Below, in pieces: positions 32,753 through 45,639 of a stretch of 64,000 bases of DNA (position 1 is its first letter; each line of letters starts with the position of its first letter). Origin of the DNA: Prostheceraeus crozeri (Eukaryota; Platyhelminthes; Polycladida; Euryleptidae); NCBI GenBank assembly GCA_907163375.1, contig CAJQUW010014377.1, positions 84,929-148,928 on the forward strand, given 5' to 3'. Position numbers and translations under genes: made by a program. The notes below the pieces were generated by a model, which was given only the letters and a program-made list of their open reading frames with translations, ran no database searches and was not told the DNA's origin.

Positions 32753-35700
32753 AGTTTCTTGAAAGAGGAAACTGTCAGTGCGCCTACTTGAATCTAAAAA
32801 CAAATATTAATAATATTCTATTTTCGTGAACTTCATGCTAGTAAGTAATACGGTAGATATTGAAATGAGATTTCTGTCGCCACCTGAAAGTTTGAAATCT
32901 TTAATAACAGTACTAATGACACCCCGTTTCTGTAAGCCTCAGCAAGTGTTTGAACAACTGTCTTACTCGAGCTTATAAAAAAGCGCACGTGATAATTTAC
33001 CATAGCGACTCCAGAAATTGTCAGTTCTCTCAAAATGAAATTGAAAATCGTTGTATGTTGATTAGCAAGCAGCCATTTCTCAAAGCCGAAAGTGACAGAA
33101 CGCACGTTCTCCACGAATTGATCCCTCATAGACTACCTTACACTGGCGTTCATGTCAGCCCTTCATGTCACACTGTAAGGATGAAAGACTCGTTCAGCGT
33201 TGCCACCAGTGTGCGGTTCCGCGCAGCTTCGCGGATGAGGGGTTTGAGCTGCGCGGATGGTCTGAGAAAAAAATTTTTTTTTGGGGTTATAAATTTAGAA
33301 GAGATATGTTTTTGAAGTCCCGGTAGCTTATTTCTTGCAAATACATGTATGCAATTAAACATTTTTTCTAGAACTACTACTTTGACTTTACACAACATGA
33401 TTCAACTTTCAGGATATCGATAAATATGTAGGTACGTCTATAGCTGAAAGTGACTCTGATTTGATTTCCGACTTTTCTTACTAGTGTTTGTGAGTTGCAT
33501 CGATTGGGATGTTTTGTTAAGGTTGAAAAAAAACGTATTTTCATTCACTTATGATAACTTATAACAACTTAGTTTAAGCTCAAAAGAAAATTAGCGCGAA
33601 GCCTGCTATCGATGTGGTTGAGCTAAAATGGTCATTCGTATCAATGAACTCGAAAGAAACAAATAGGTCTATACTCGTATATTTCTAAATTGGCTCACAT
33701 GTGCAGGAATCAGATTATGTGACTGTTATGACGCTTTATATCAGTTATATGCTTTGATCATCGTAGTATCACAATTATGGACATTTTAATATTCATAACT
33801 TAGTACTGAGATCTTATTTGACACATGAATATTCTAAAGCGTGTGAAATTTATCTTACATATGCGAGGCATTTTTTTTAACCTCGATTAACCATTTTATA
33901 ATAAGATGATATTATTCGTAAAAATTGTTGCTACTGAAACAATTAGCTTATTTCTATAACAAGTACTTTTACCAATTTTGACATTTGATGTACAGTTTGA
34001 TCAGTGTATTATAAATCAAATTTTTACAAGGAAATAAAAATCGGAAATGTCATAAAATCGCTCACAATTATACGATATATTTAAGCACGGTCAAAAATAC
34101 TAGATATTCATGAAAGTTAGGCCAGGCTAGAAACAAGTTTCCATCAACAGAAACTTTCCTTTCGTAAACATCTTCCATGAAACAAATCATACCAATCCAC
34201 TGCTTAGTAGATAGCTTCCAAGAACAATGAAAATATTGTCCTCACGGATACAATCCTAGTAAATCATAGGCTTGATTTTAGACCTTCATTTATACTACCG
34301 TGCATGGATACACTGCCTGCGCGGATGGGGTCTCGAGGCCCCGCTGCTCGTTTTTCCTTTCATGGCAAGCTTCATATGTCAATTTCAAAGCCATTATCCA
34401 TCATAACTCTTTGTTCACTACCTGTTTATAACGGCTGATTATCTCTGTTTTTACCAAAACTACACTTTTTTCTATCTGCAATGCATTGTCATAACTATGA
34501 TTTTTATTTAAAGCAATATATACACTGCTCTATTCTATGTGACTATATCGTGCTTTTTTATCACAGCTCCAACCAAGGCACGAAACCATGCTAGCAAGTT
34601 AGGGTTAGATAAGCATTCACGTACAATAAGCATTCACTAGGTTAGGATTAGGATTAGTAACTTCTAATTCGTTATAGAGTGTATCCATTTATATCTCGAG
34701 TCAATAACACACATGTATACTCAGAGCCTCTTATTCTTGTTGCTGGTTGTCACTCATGCAGTTCAACTCAAGCGGTATTGTGGTTCATACATTTCTTCAT
34801 TCCGAATCCTATTCAATTAGTTTGAAAAATGAGTGTGCTGCTACATGGCATACTGAGGTTCGGAAACCGCCGATTAGTAGATAATCATGTATAGAAAATG
34901 TAATACATTTTTCTGCAAGTGTTGCTTATCTTCAGGCGTAAATGGAATTAACAGTCAGATGTTGCAACTGTATTCACTTATTATTCAGCTTGCTTTATTT
35001 TCCTATACATTTACATATGAACGACATGGTTGATATTTTTCCTGAAATTTCCGGAAATTTTTATGAAATTTATTGGCCCTTGAGATTCTTCAAAAAATTT
35101 AATAATAAGATAGTTAGTGGTATGGGAGTTCGGAAACATATCACATAATCCGAAAATAAGGAAGGTAAGTTAACTTAATGAAAAGTCATGCTGTTGCTTT
35201 ATGAAATGATACCTTCAGTGTAGACGAAGGAAGTTCTGTTTCCTAACCATTAAAACAGATTTTATTATTTTGTCAACGTTTCAAGTGTATAATTCAATTT
35301 ATCAAGACGCACAGAATAGAATAAATTACATCTTTTAATCTTTTACGCTCAGGTTTTTATAGAGAATTTTTCACCAATTGGATGGGGTTGAATGTTTTGC
35401 ATAATTTGCAGTGCATGTATTTTAGTGCGTCTCCTGTATGTACATCGCCTTTTCTACATTTGACTTACAAGTCAATCACAGGATCCTTTGGCATTTCATT
35501 TTTCACTCGTCTTGTGAGGATGTATAATGTACTTAATGAATTATTTGTTTCATATTTGCGCTTCCTAAATGCTTGAACTCCTTATCTTTTCAGTTCCGTT
35601 CGAAAAAAATCTCAGGCGAACTGATATGTTCAAGCTACGTTGATATATGGGTATCACTGCATTTATTCCGTGTGCTGCGACCTAAACACATCCTTGCACA

Positions 35701-35854
35701 AGTGTTGGCTGCTTTCTCCGCTACACCGTCCACAAACGCGAGGAGTCGGACATAACTGAGATACTGAATCTCGGCGGGATTATCTTTTTCATTGTTCTGT
35801 TGTCTGTCTAATTATGTAAAAAAAATTGTATCCACAGTATTGTCTCGCGACGTC

Positions 35855-35945
35855 GACTGACCTGTAACGTCAGAAAATGGATGATTGATTTATACATTTT
35901 TTATGAATGTTTTTAAGAAACCTATTTAATAGAATTTTGTGTTTT
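35855..35945. repeat. Dispersed repeat copy 2
   Basis: Diverged direct copy of the segment at 32650-32752. It has gacgtcgactga, atggatgattgatttatac, tatgaatgttttt and ctatttaatagaat. Confidence 0.6.
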
Positions 35946-36352
35946 GAAATACCAGTCAATATATTTGGAAATGTAGGGAGCTACTCGTCTTGCCCTGGAA
36001 TTTTTGTGAATTTTTGGATTGCAATATGACATCCTGGCCAGTGCGCAATCGATGAGGTGAATTCTTTATGATTGAGAAAATTCCTTATTTGAATATCTTT
36101 TAGATTTACTGTGCAGAGTAGCACGGTTCGAAAATTTTAGTAGCAGATGGAATATACTTGAGTTGATACTTAAAAACAGCTTTCGTCTCTCCTTGAAATT
36201 TATTGACCAGATTAAAATAATTAATTAAAAGATATGTACAACCCCTACGCGTTTCGAGCGTTCGCTCTTCCTGAGGGAGTAATTCGCTAAAACCAACTGA
36301 TCTGGCCGCTCATGTGGGCTGCTTATATACACTGCTATCGGTTGAGAGATGT

Positions 36353-37825
36353 TTAAAATACCGTCAACTCTTTTCTTCGATTGATTTTTGGAATCAACTG
36401 TTTAATGTAACGAGCTTCAGTCAGTCTAGTGTCCAATGCATCTTTGCACTTATCAAGAATTTCAAGGTCAAAATCAGTCAAACGTTTTGGTCTACATTTC
36501 AGACAATGTTCTGCCATAGCACTCGAATCAATATTACCTTTATCTACAGCACGCTTGTGTTCATTAAAACGATGCTTAAAAGGACGCGAGGTTTGACCAA
36601 TATAGAAATCTTTACAATGATGGCGTGTAAATTTGTATACCAAAAACCGATCTGTACACTTCATCTTATTAGGCAAACTCTCACAAACAAGGCAACTTTC
36701 GTGTTTTTCTACTTTTTGTTTGAATTTCAAGGCATTATATAAAGTTTAAATAGGGAGCTAACAAGATTTATCGGTAACTCATATTTTTTAATTAATTTGC
36801 GGATATCACGATCAGTTTTATCGTTAACAAATCCGAGTTTTAAATACGTACTGTTTTTACGTATTTCCTTGCATCTTTTACTACTTTTCTTATGTTTTCG
36901 TTTCATTGAAAATCCATTTTTGCTTAATTTAGTTTCAAGTTTATTAAAAGCTACCTTGCAATCAGCTTCGTTGCTACATCTTCTCTTTACGTAGTTGATG
37001 CTATTATTTACGTAATTGTTTTTGATATGGTTAGGCACGTAACTATCGCTGCGCAGTGAAATACCCGAATGTATTTCTTTCTCAAACCATTTATAATTCA
37101 TACCTTTTGCCTTCTTTCACTGTGATGCTTATGTCCAAGAAATTAAGTGTAAGGTTTTTTGGAACTTCCAGAGTAAATTCAATATTCTCATCGATGCCAT
37201 TAAAACTTCTTAATATTACATCAAAGTCGAAGTCTTTGTCAAAGGGACCCATAATTACGTCATCAATGTATCGAGCATAAATGCTTGGAGATATATTGTG
37301 CTGTGATTTCAAAAGTTGCAGAGCTTAACTTTCAATACTATGCATAAACAAAACCGCAAAAGGCGGACTAAAATGGGCTCCCATAGGACAGCCTTTAATT
37401 TGAAGGTAATTTTTGCCATTATATTCGATCTCGTAGTTAAAACATACAAACTTGAGCATTTTTTCAATTGATTCTAAATCAATGCCAAAGTTATTTATCT
37501 TGTTCCAATTTTCCTTCGCAAACTCTATGACTGCCACAATAGCATCCATGATCGGTATACTTGGGTATAGGTTTTTCACATCTAAGGATATAAAAGTTGA
37601 ATTTTCAGTTATTGGGAAGTTATTGCTGTTTAACCGCTCAATAAGATTTTCAGTATTTGTGATGTGTGAAGGGACTAAGGTCATAAGTTGAGACACGATT
37701 TTGCTCAATAACCAGTCTACTTTTTCCGTGGGATTATTTATGCACGAGGCGATCGGCCGCAAAGGATAGACTCCGTTATTCGCCATTTTATGATCTTTCA
37801 ACGTAGTCCTTAAGTGGCTGGTTCT
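36353..37825 (-). pseudogene. Penelope-like RT and GIY-YIG endonuclease region (fossil)
   Basis: Read on the - strand, this block holds the main enzymatic part of the Penelope-like protein. The RT has PLRPIASCINNPTEKVDWLL, FISLDVKNLYPSIP, QIKGCPMGAHFSPPFAVLFM and the catalytic YARYIDDVIMG. A Lys-rich linker follows, then the GIY-YIG endonuclease with LVYKFTRHHCKDFYIGQT and FKHRFNEHKRA. Penelope-like elements use this endonuclease instead of the AP-type enzyme of most LINEs. The region is broken in several places. Confidence 0.88.
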
Positions 37826-40401
37826 CACTGGTTGACAAAATTGCGGAAAAATTGCAATATATATGTGATAATACAGAAATAGTGCAATTTATAATTTGAT
37901 GATATAAAACTATTACAATTTATATATAAACTAAAAAATTGCAGTTTCTGAAAGTTATATCTATTGCAATAAAATCATATGAAATGCAATTTTACTTAAG
38001 TATTGTAGATGGCGCTCAAAGAGATCAATGACTTAGAATATGGTTAGAATGTATGAATCAGATTGTCTGTAGGTGCGGTGACTTATTATTTTACGCCCGT
38101 ATTATAAGACGCATAACATTTCGATAGGCTCTTACTGACTTAAAATGACCGTATCACTCAACGTCTTTTGGAATTCATTGCAATGCAGTTGTAACATCTC
38201 AATGTCAGCTTAATGACGTAAGCAAGTTAACAATGAGTGACATTCAGCGGGTGCTCCATCCATCCACTTCTTCAGCAATTAAGATTCATCAATTATTCTC
38301 CTATCACCCACCCCATCAAAGTCTTCATTTCTCATTCACATTCATTAAACATTAGCATATGGGAAACTATAGCAGAGCGTTGATTTGAGAATCACGTGCT
38401 CCATCTCAATCATCATTCGTTGATTTTAACTTGTGAAACTTTAACATTTCTGTACATGTGATAGATTTCACTGAGCAGAAAATTGATATATATATAATTG
38501 GTTTTGAGTTCTAGAGCAATGAAAAGTTATGCTTGAAGCGTAAATCAAGGATCTAGATATCATTTGTGAATTAAGGGACATTTGAAATGATCTTCAGATC
38601 AGAAATGGAATGAAACATTCAACACAAGTGACAAACTTAATCACACGAAAGAGTCAGCGCTCCTTTTTAATTGGCTTAAATTTGATGATAGACCAATGAG
38701 AATACGCCGACGGCTTTCAATGGATAATGAAATTAGAATTTGCTGTCTTCGACGAATGAGAACTGCAAAACTTACGCTCCTGTTCTTTCAAATTAACTAC
38801 ACGTCTGTCGCATCGTTTTTTGTGTGATTAGCCATTGAGCGAAATAGTCTGTGAATAAGACATAAATAATATTCAACGTTCGCATAAATTTCAACCATTG
38901 ATAATTATTTATGTAACATATTTCTTTGAATACCCCGGAATACCCTTGAATTATGTATTAGAATGTTATGTTGTACCTTTAGAATGTAGAATTATGGTTA
39001 ATAATTATTTGAATTGAGACTCGAAACAGTAAGAGTCGCATTTTAATAACCTGTACTATTCATATTATAAATTGCATTGGATAGGTAGGAATATGTTTAG
39101 GGAGGAGAAAAGTGAAGACCTGGTGGCCTCGACATGTCGCTCGCCATGTCCATCAAAATCAAAACTCGAGTTCGGTAGACGAGAGTTATTAGAAAGTTAT
39201 CTTGAAGGTTTATTCGACTAACGCACGGCAAAAAGAAGTTAAAAACTATTCTTTAGCATTCATTTCCTATTACACATAGGGAAGAATAGGCAATCTCAGC
39301 CAATCAACTACGTACCGGCGTACCACCCATGCTCGAGGGATGTAACTTTCCCAGGGCCTATCACATATGTAATTATGTCTACCTTTATGTCTCACTCAAC
39401 ATCAGTTAGACGAATCAGTAAACGAGTCTACGAGAAGTTAGGTACCTGTATTTTCTTTAGAAGGAATACCTAACTTAATACGCTCTACATGTAGGCCTAG
39501 ATGCTTCGTAAAAAAGTGGGTTTGTTCTTGGAGCTACTAATTATACAGAAATTATTTACTAGCTTGTTTAGGTTATTTAAACGTACTTTGAATATGTAGG
39601 CCTACTGAAATGCTGAATGTGTGCCTATCACATGTAAAAGCCTACGACAAGAGGAAAAAATTATAAGATACCTAAGGCTTCCAGCTTAGTCCATTACATC
39701 CCGCATACTGGTTAACTTGAATTATGTAAACTACCAAATAACCCTAAAACAATCGCAATTATCGTGTCTCCCACACATTTTTCTACTGTGCTTATAGTAG
39801 GGCTATTAGGCTATCTTACAATTCGATCCCTTGTAGCTACTAGGGCTACCCGGTATTATGAAATAAGAGTTAGAACTTAAATGACATGATACAAAAATAG
39901 GCCGAAAATCTTGATAGTCTATTCGAAAAACCGAGTCTCCTACCTCTAAACTCATTTATAAAGTATTTTCCATGAATCCCTCCAAAATTATAGACCTATT
40001 ATCATTATTTACCTACGAGTATTAATCCGATTTGTTAAGATTTCCTACTACTTTTGAATCCGATTGGTCATTATATTTAAGAACAGATAAGTGGCCACGT
40101 GTATTTGAAGTTCTGAAACGCTGTCGATTTCCCTAGAGGAGAGATTTGCTAAAAGTAAAATTTCAAAAAAAGATCCTACGGCTAATTTTTCATTTACTTA
40201 AAATCGAGTACATAAACTTTATTTCAAACATTTTCATGGACGCATTCTACCTCCCAAAGTGTAGGTCCTACCCCACATAGGTTCTAAAAATTGAAAGGAT
40301 AATGGATCTGTTACTTTCGTGGTCCATTTTTACCCTTCAAACATTTGTCTACATTTGGTTTTGGATAATGGGATAGAATATTTTTACCCTTTTTATTTCA
40401 G

Positions 40402-40724
40402 ATTCAGTGATTCCGATGGAACATCAACATCTTTGAGGTCTAACAATAATGTAAACGAAAGTGATGAAGGAAATGACATCTGTATTGACGGAAATATGGA
40501 AAGTTATGTTGACCTTGGACAAGACAATGATAACGATATCGAAGGAGAATTCTACTGTGATGATTTGGAATGGAATGACGAGGAACATGAATTTTGGGAC
40601 ATGGAACACGCTGATTCTGAAAGTGAGTCTGCCCCTAAGGGTGACAAGGTGCTAGTTGTTTATATTGCTCTCATGTTAATGGTGATCGTCGAAAACATAT
40701 CTGTAGCTGCCTTCTATTCTGGAG
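40402..40724 (+). CDS. CACTA transposase, acidic N-terminal exon
   Basis: Probable exon of the CACTA protein. The acceptor is ttttatttcag, ending at 40401, and the donor GTGAGC at 40725. It reads FSDSDGTSTSLRSNNNVNES, a long Asp/Glu-rich stretch, then KGDKVLVVYIALMLMVIVEN. An acidic region followed by a hydrophobic helical segment is common before the tnp2 core. The link to the downstream exon is by position and splice signals only. Confidence 0.55.
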
Positions 40725-41981
40725 GTGAGCAAACAAACGGATTCATTTAATAAGTAGCGCGTGCTTCTACGAGTATGTATATACTCGTATGTATGTACTA
40801 TAATGAAAAATGTTCAAATTTATTACATCAGTATTATTCTCTATCATTCTATAAATTCTCGATGTTCAATCTGTAAATGCCTTTGAAGTGAGAAGCAACT
40901 ATCTGATCGGTCAGGAACTGTAGTAGGAGGGAAACAGCATGACTAAAAGTGAAGACATCAGCTTTGCTGCGGAATGATAATGCTATGATAGTCTTATTCT
41001 TTCAGAGTATTAGTTTTAGGTTTTCGAAAGTAAAACACAATTTACATATATTGTTAACTTAACCAAAAAATGTTGCTGTCGGAAATCTATCTACTTTAAT
41101 TTGACTGAAGTTATCGGAATCAAAGAAGTCCTTATCGAGACAGGAGGGGTGGTGACTGCACAAGAATGTTCACATTTAACGAGTAATAAAAACTACGAAT
41201 CTGATGAATACCCTCAGCATCAAAAATTTTATCCACCACGACCGTGACATCGTAATGATCCTGGATTAACTTCAAATGCTGATGCGTTCAGATCAAATCT
41301 GTTTTCTATATCTTGTGACTTAAACTTGAAAGAAAAGATTAATCTGATCGTACTAAACGATATTGGTGTTGATCTTAATAAATAGGATATTCAGTTGTCG
41401 ATTTTATAACGTTATGTCGATGAATCTTTTCAATGTGCACCTATACACATGTACAATGTAAGTGCGTAGATGTATACCGGTACTAACATGCAGTGAGTGA
41501 CAAGTTCAAGAAAAATACGAACGGAGTTCAGTTCACGTTCATCTCCAAATTTTTGAACGCCGTTCAGTTCACGTTCATGATTTAGTTCATCCCGTTCACT
41601 TGCCGTTCATTTCATATTTGGTCTAAAATGACAGACAAAATTTCTGAAATCAATAGATAATGTTGCGAACATGCAAGTGATCATTATGTCGTATCAAGCA
41701 GAAATTGAAGTCACCAATATTGTATAGGAAACCTGAAAAGTAGGCCAATTCAGCTTCTCTTGAATGTGGTACATATACGAGTATCTTGATGTAGGCATGA
41801 TGCTTGAAAATGTTTGGTTGTTTGTAGGTTTATAGGCTAATACCGGTGTGCATATATAACCATGACTGTCACGCTGCTTAGAGATTACAAGGGCAGTGAG
41901 CCTATATACTTATCTGTTATGATGTACGTGTATAAAATTGTTATGATGTAGCTTTATTTACTACTCTTGTATGCTTTTCAG

Positions 41982-43881
41982 GTTATGGATATGGTTCATG
42001 AACGGCTCACGTGGAGATCTATGAAACGGGTGGTACAGCGTGCACTTCATGAAGATGGACCCGGCTTTGAGTTGCTGGTTGAACCTGATTGGGAAATGGC
42101 TGTATTCGATCTGCACTCCCAATTAAAGTGTGTGCTGGATGTTCATTTCGACAGCCTTCTGACCTTCGCGAAATACTGAAATTGGAAAATGGTGACGTGT
42201 TGTGCTCATCCGATGACTTAGATCTACGAGATCCAATTGTTTTGCATTTGCACTTATCGACCGACGGAGGGCAACCTTTCCGGTTCAAAAAAATGTCCTT
42301 GTGGCCTCTCCATGCTACCATTCTAGATCTTCCTCTGTACATCAGATCGAAAAAAGAAAATATCTTACTGTTTGGATTGTGGTTGAGTAGCACTAAACCT
42401 GATTGGAATCGTTTCGTGACTGAAAATTTGAAACATTCATTACTTTCACAAGTAACAACTTTAATGTGCAAAATTCAATGGTGGATTTTAAGGTCATCAT
42501 TCACACGGCAGTTTTCGATCTGCCAGCCCTCGCAAGTGTATTAAGTCATCATCAGTACAACGGACGTTTCGGATGCATATTTCGTTGTGCACCAGGTACG
42601 GTTACCAAGATAGGAAGGGGTTATAGCAGGAAGTATGGTGGAGTTATTGATATAAGATCAGATTCATCATATTCTGAATGCAGTCAAATTGCTCAACTAA
42701 CGGGAGAGCCAGTGTTTGGTGTTAAAGGACTTTCATGTTTGCAGCCATTTCTAAAGATACCTTCCCACATCTTATTAGATCCGTTACATTTACTATTCGA
42801 GAATTGTTCGAAACTTCTTCTTGCTAAGTTAGTTGATTCGTCATCCTTTCGATGTGCTTTTTTTCTGGGAAGGCATGTATCATACTATGATCAATTAGCT
42901 GATCGAATTCTCATACCTCAATTCGTGCAGCGACCAAGATCTTTAAATGAACTTAGTTTTTGGAAAGCACGTGACTTTCTATGTTACCTGTTTTATTATA
43001 GTATTCCTACAATATATGTGTCTCTATTTCATAAATCATGTAAGGAGTATGCATTTCATTTTCTAGCTTTTGTGATAGCTTCTAGATATTGTTACTCACC
43101 AGAGGCGAGGTCTCGACATGTTCGTATCCGTGATATTTTCGATTATTTTCACTCCAGGTTAAAGACATTGTACGATGTGAACATATGTACTATGAATATG
43201 CATTTGCTTCTTCACTTAGCCGACCAGTGTGAAAAATTTGGTGCTTTACCTTTTGGATCCATGTTCTCATTTGAACACCAATTTCTGAATTTCAAACTTT
43301 TCATTCATGGTAACACAGCAATTTTGAAACAAATTTGTGAGAAAGTGATGCTGATTAAGCGTGGCAGCACATTTTTGAGACGGGACAATTATGATAAAAA
43401 GCATGACTTATTGCGCATTACTTCTCTTCAAGATAACATTCGAAATGAAACAGTCTTCGTGGACCGAGGTCATGTTATTTACAGAAACAAGCCTTTCTAC
43501 TCAGAAGCGTACCGAAGGAAATCTAAAGGTCTTAGTACTGTTTACGAAGTACAGTCAGCTGAAGGACATAAGTTCGCAAAAGTTTTGAAGTTTGAGAGGC
43601 GTTCTGATGGAGAAATTACTGCTGATGTTGAATATTTGACACGACGATATGTCCCAATGTTCAGTTTTAATAATCTGGAGTTGCCCTTTGTATCGGAACA
43701 TGTTGTCGAAATGATAAACCAGCAGACTTTGTATTTCTTGGCATTTTACTCCAATATGTGTGACAGTATTTCTTTTGCTTGCATATTGGATCCTTGTATA
43801 GTTGTTAAGGATTTCGATTCGAGCATTGATAGCTCAATTTTATTGATAATGCCTTGCTCTTCTGTTTTTGAGTATAATTAG
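41982..43881 (+). pseudogene. CACTA/EnSpm tnp2-type transposase core, frame-disrupted
   Basis: The acceptor tgcttttcag ends at 41981. The core is spread over three frames: 41982-42179 (VMDMVHERLTWRSM), about 42150-42470 (LHLSTDGGQPFRFKKMSLWP, then ENILLFGLWL), and about 42466-43881. The last gives FDLPALASVLSHHQYNGRFG, GVKGLSCL, the Asp of LLDPLHLLFEN, RPRSLNELSFWKARDFLCYL, FYYSIPTIYV and FGSMFSFEHQFLNFKLF with HGNTAIL. These match the order of the Transposase family tnp2 domain, with its Cys pair (CIFRC) and HGN block. The frame changes near 42160 and 42470 suggest two frameshifts; short introns are a less likely alternative. It ends at a stop at 43881. Confidence 0.85.
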
Positions 43882-44685
43882 TTTCCTCCTAACTTACGGA
43901 CATGAAAGTTGGAAACTGATTTTAAGATTTTGGATGGGTGTTGTTACGTTTTATCATCATAGAAATCTGACACTATTATATTAATGTACTAGAACGGACA
44001 TCTGCATCAAAATAAATAATGTCGTGGTCACGCATCTCTGTTGATATTCTGTAGCTATACTATTAAACGGTTGCTTCTATTTGATGAATAGCGGAGTGTC
44101 ACAATTCAGTGTTCGGTCCCACGACCACGAATAAATCAGTCGTCATTTGAAGATAACATGGAAAACAGTGATCCTCTATTGACTTTGAAGTACTTGGTAG
44201 GCTACCTAACCGAGCCTTACCAAGTGAAATCAGCTGTATGCCATTCTAGTCTCATTATCTAAAACTAACGTTAAGATCCGATTTCTATGGTAATCAATAT
44301 CATACATTGGATTTTTGTCCACTTATCATGTTCCAGTAAAATGTTTCGGTGTCCTTGATCCTCAGCCATTTTACGTGAAAATTTTGTGCAGTTTTATGAA
44401 GTCTAAAATCTTTTTTCAACAAAAAATCTTGTGAATTAATTATTAATAGAAATCCGATGAGGATTGTTTTGTTTTGGCATTGCAATAAATATAACATTTC
44501 TTTATCGAAATTGCAATAAACATACCCAAAAATATAAAACAATTGCAAGTAATAGAAAGTGATATGAAATAATTGAAATTAATATAAAAAAATAAATTGT
44601 AAGAAATTACAATTCATCGGTATATTCCTCGTAATTTATTGCGCAAATTTATTGCAATTTTCCCGCAATTTTGTCAACCAGTGCT

Positions 44686-45462
44686 GTACCACAACTTAGT
44701 AATTTCTCGATTTCTTGTTTTTTAGATTATTTTTGCAAACTGATAATAATTACATTAGCCTGGGTTTCTAACTTTGCGACGCTAGACTTTTTTAGCTTTT
44801 TGTAGGTATTTTCATCATTCAATATCTCTTCGGTGCTTTTTGTCAACGTTTCTCTTTCAATGACTTGTAGTCTGTTAGTCTTATCTGTAGGAACCACAGT
44901 AAGGTCATTTTGTTCTAGAAACTTACGAGAAACAATTATATCTTTTTGAATTTGCTTGTTTTGCTGTTTCTGAGACTGTATTAGCTTCAGCACGAAAAAG
45001 CTGTAGATTAGTTTCTTGGTTTTCGTTCATTCTAGGAGGCAAATTAACTTTATTCTTACTAAATGGAACACTTATGTTCCCCTCATCCGAGCAATCATTT
45101 TCAAACACTGTACTCCATCTCATACGATAAGTAAGCTTATCTAACTCTTTTTCAACATCACTAACAAAGTGTTTGTTAACATTATGAGGCACTCTGAATT
45201 TAGGACCTTTTTCCAAAAGTTTATTAAGAGTTGACGGTATCTTATCATCTCCACCTAAGGAAACAGACTCATCGAAAACAAAGCTAGTTCTTAAATGCTC
45301 CGAAGAAGGACACAGAAAGTCATCCTCGTACTGAAAAGGAAAAATAGGAGCTCCATCAACACGGCACTTCTTGAGTGGTGCAGGATACACTTTTCCACCA
45401 GTGATAGCACTCCACTTCTTTGTATGGGTCTCGTAGGTTTCATTCTCCAGCCGTCTCACCAA
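44686..45462 (-). pseudogene. Penelope-like N-terminal region (fossil)
   Basis: On the - strand from 45462, MVRRLENETYETHTKKWSAI leads to KKCRVDGAPIFPFQYEDDFL and KFRVPHNVNKHFVSDVEKEL. A segment with NDLTVVPTDKTNRLQVIERE follows; this is the conserved D-K-T block (vvpaDKt) just upstream of the RT domain in Penelope-like elements. It is the 5' partner of the block at 36353-37825. Broken. Confidence 0.75.
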
Positions 45463-45488
45463 AAGCTGTTTTTAAGTATCAACTCAAA

Positions 45489-45639
45489 TATGAAGAACCT
45501 CCTGTTGGCGACCATCCTGTATAGATGGAATATAGTTGATTTAAATTCAAATACGCAGGGCTGCCACTCTTCCGGTTTTAAACGACTTTAGAATAAACTA
45601 AATAGTGAGAAAATGTTTTGACAAGGAACAAATAATTTG
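45489..45639. other. Short spacer
   Basis: Spacer between the Penelope-like end and a tandem repeat; nothing recognised. Confidence 0.4.

Larger units (their letters stand above)
30241..36150. other. Non-coding stretch with transposon debris
   Basis: No host exon recognised. It contains a hAT C-terminal scrap (31405-31614) and two copies of a dispersed repeat (about 32650-32750 and 35855-35945), both listed separately. The motif ctgcgcggatgg occurs near 33251 and 34319 in the same orientation and may come from one degraded element. Otherwise AT-rich filler. Confidence 0.5.
37826..44683 (+). mobile_element. CACTA/EnSpm DNA transposon inserted in a Penelope-like element
   Basis: A 6,858 bp element. 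The left end is CACTGGTTGACAAAATTG at 37826; the right end is its complement, ending CCAGTG at 44683. About 34 of the first 35 bases match. A 2 bp CT flanks both ends. The CACTG terminus is the animal form of CACTA. Both subterminal zones are filled with short attgcaat / gcaattt motifs (37840-37995 and 44480-44670), the multiple transposase-binding sites usual for this superfamily. It carries a tnp2-type transposase on the + strand. The interior stretches 37996-40400 and 40725-41980 hold no recognised gene apart from introns. Confidence 0.93.
36159..45488 (-). mobile_element. Penelope-like retroelement (RT + GIY-YIG), split by a CACTA transposon
   Basis: A - strand element in two blocks, 44686-45488 (5' part) and 36159-37825 (3' part). 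A 6.86 kb CACTA element separates them. Parts in order: N-terminal region, RT with YARYIDDVIMG, GIY-YIG endonuclease, then a 3' region with a gagcgaacgctcgaaac hairpin near 36246-36262, typical of Penelope-like ends. A short inverted repeat (TTGAGTTGATACTTAAAAAC and its complement) marks both outer ends at 36159-36184 and 45462-45488. The element is broken, with a few breaks besides the insertion; it is old relative to the CACTA copy. Confidence 0.88.

Noticed and set aside
33160-34360. Two copies of ctgcgcggatgg as possible element termini
   Set aside because: They are in the same orientation rather than inverted, with no duplicated flanks; recorded only as debris.
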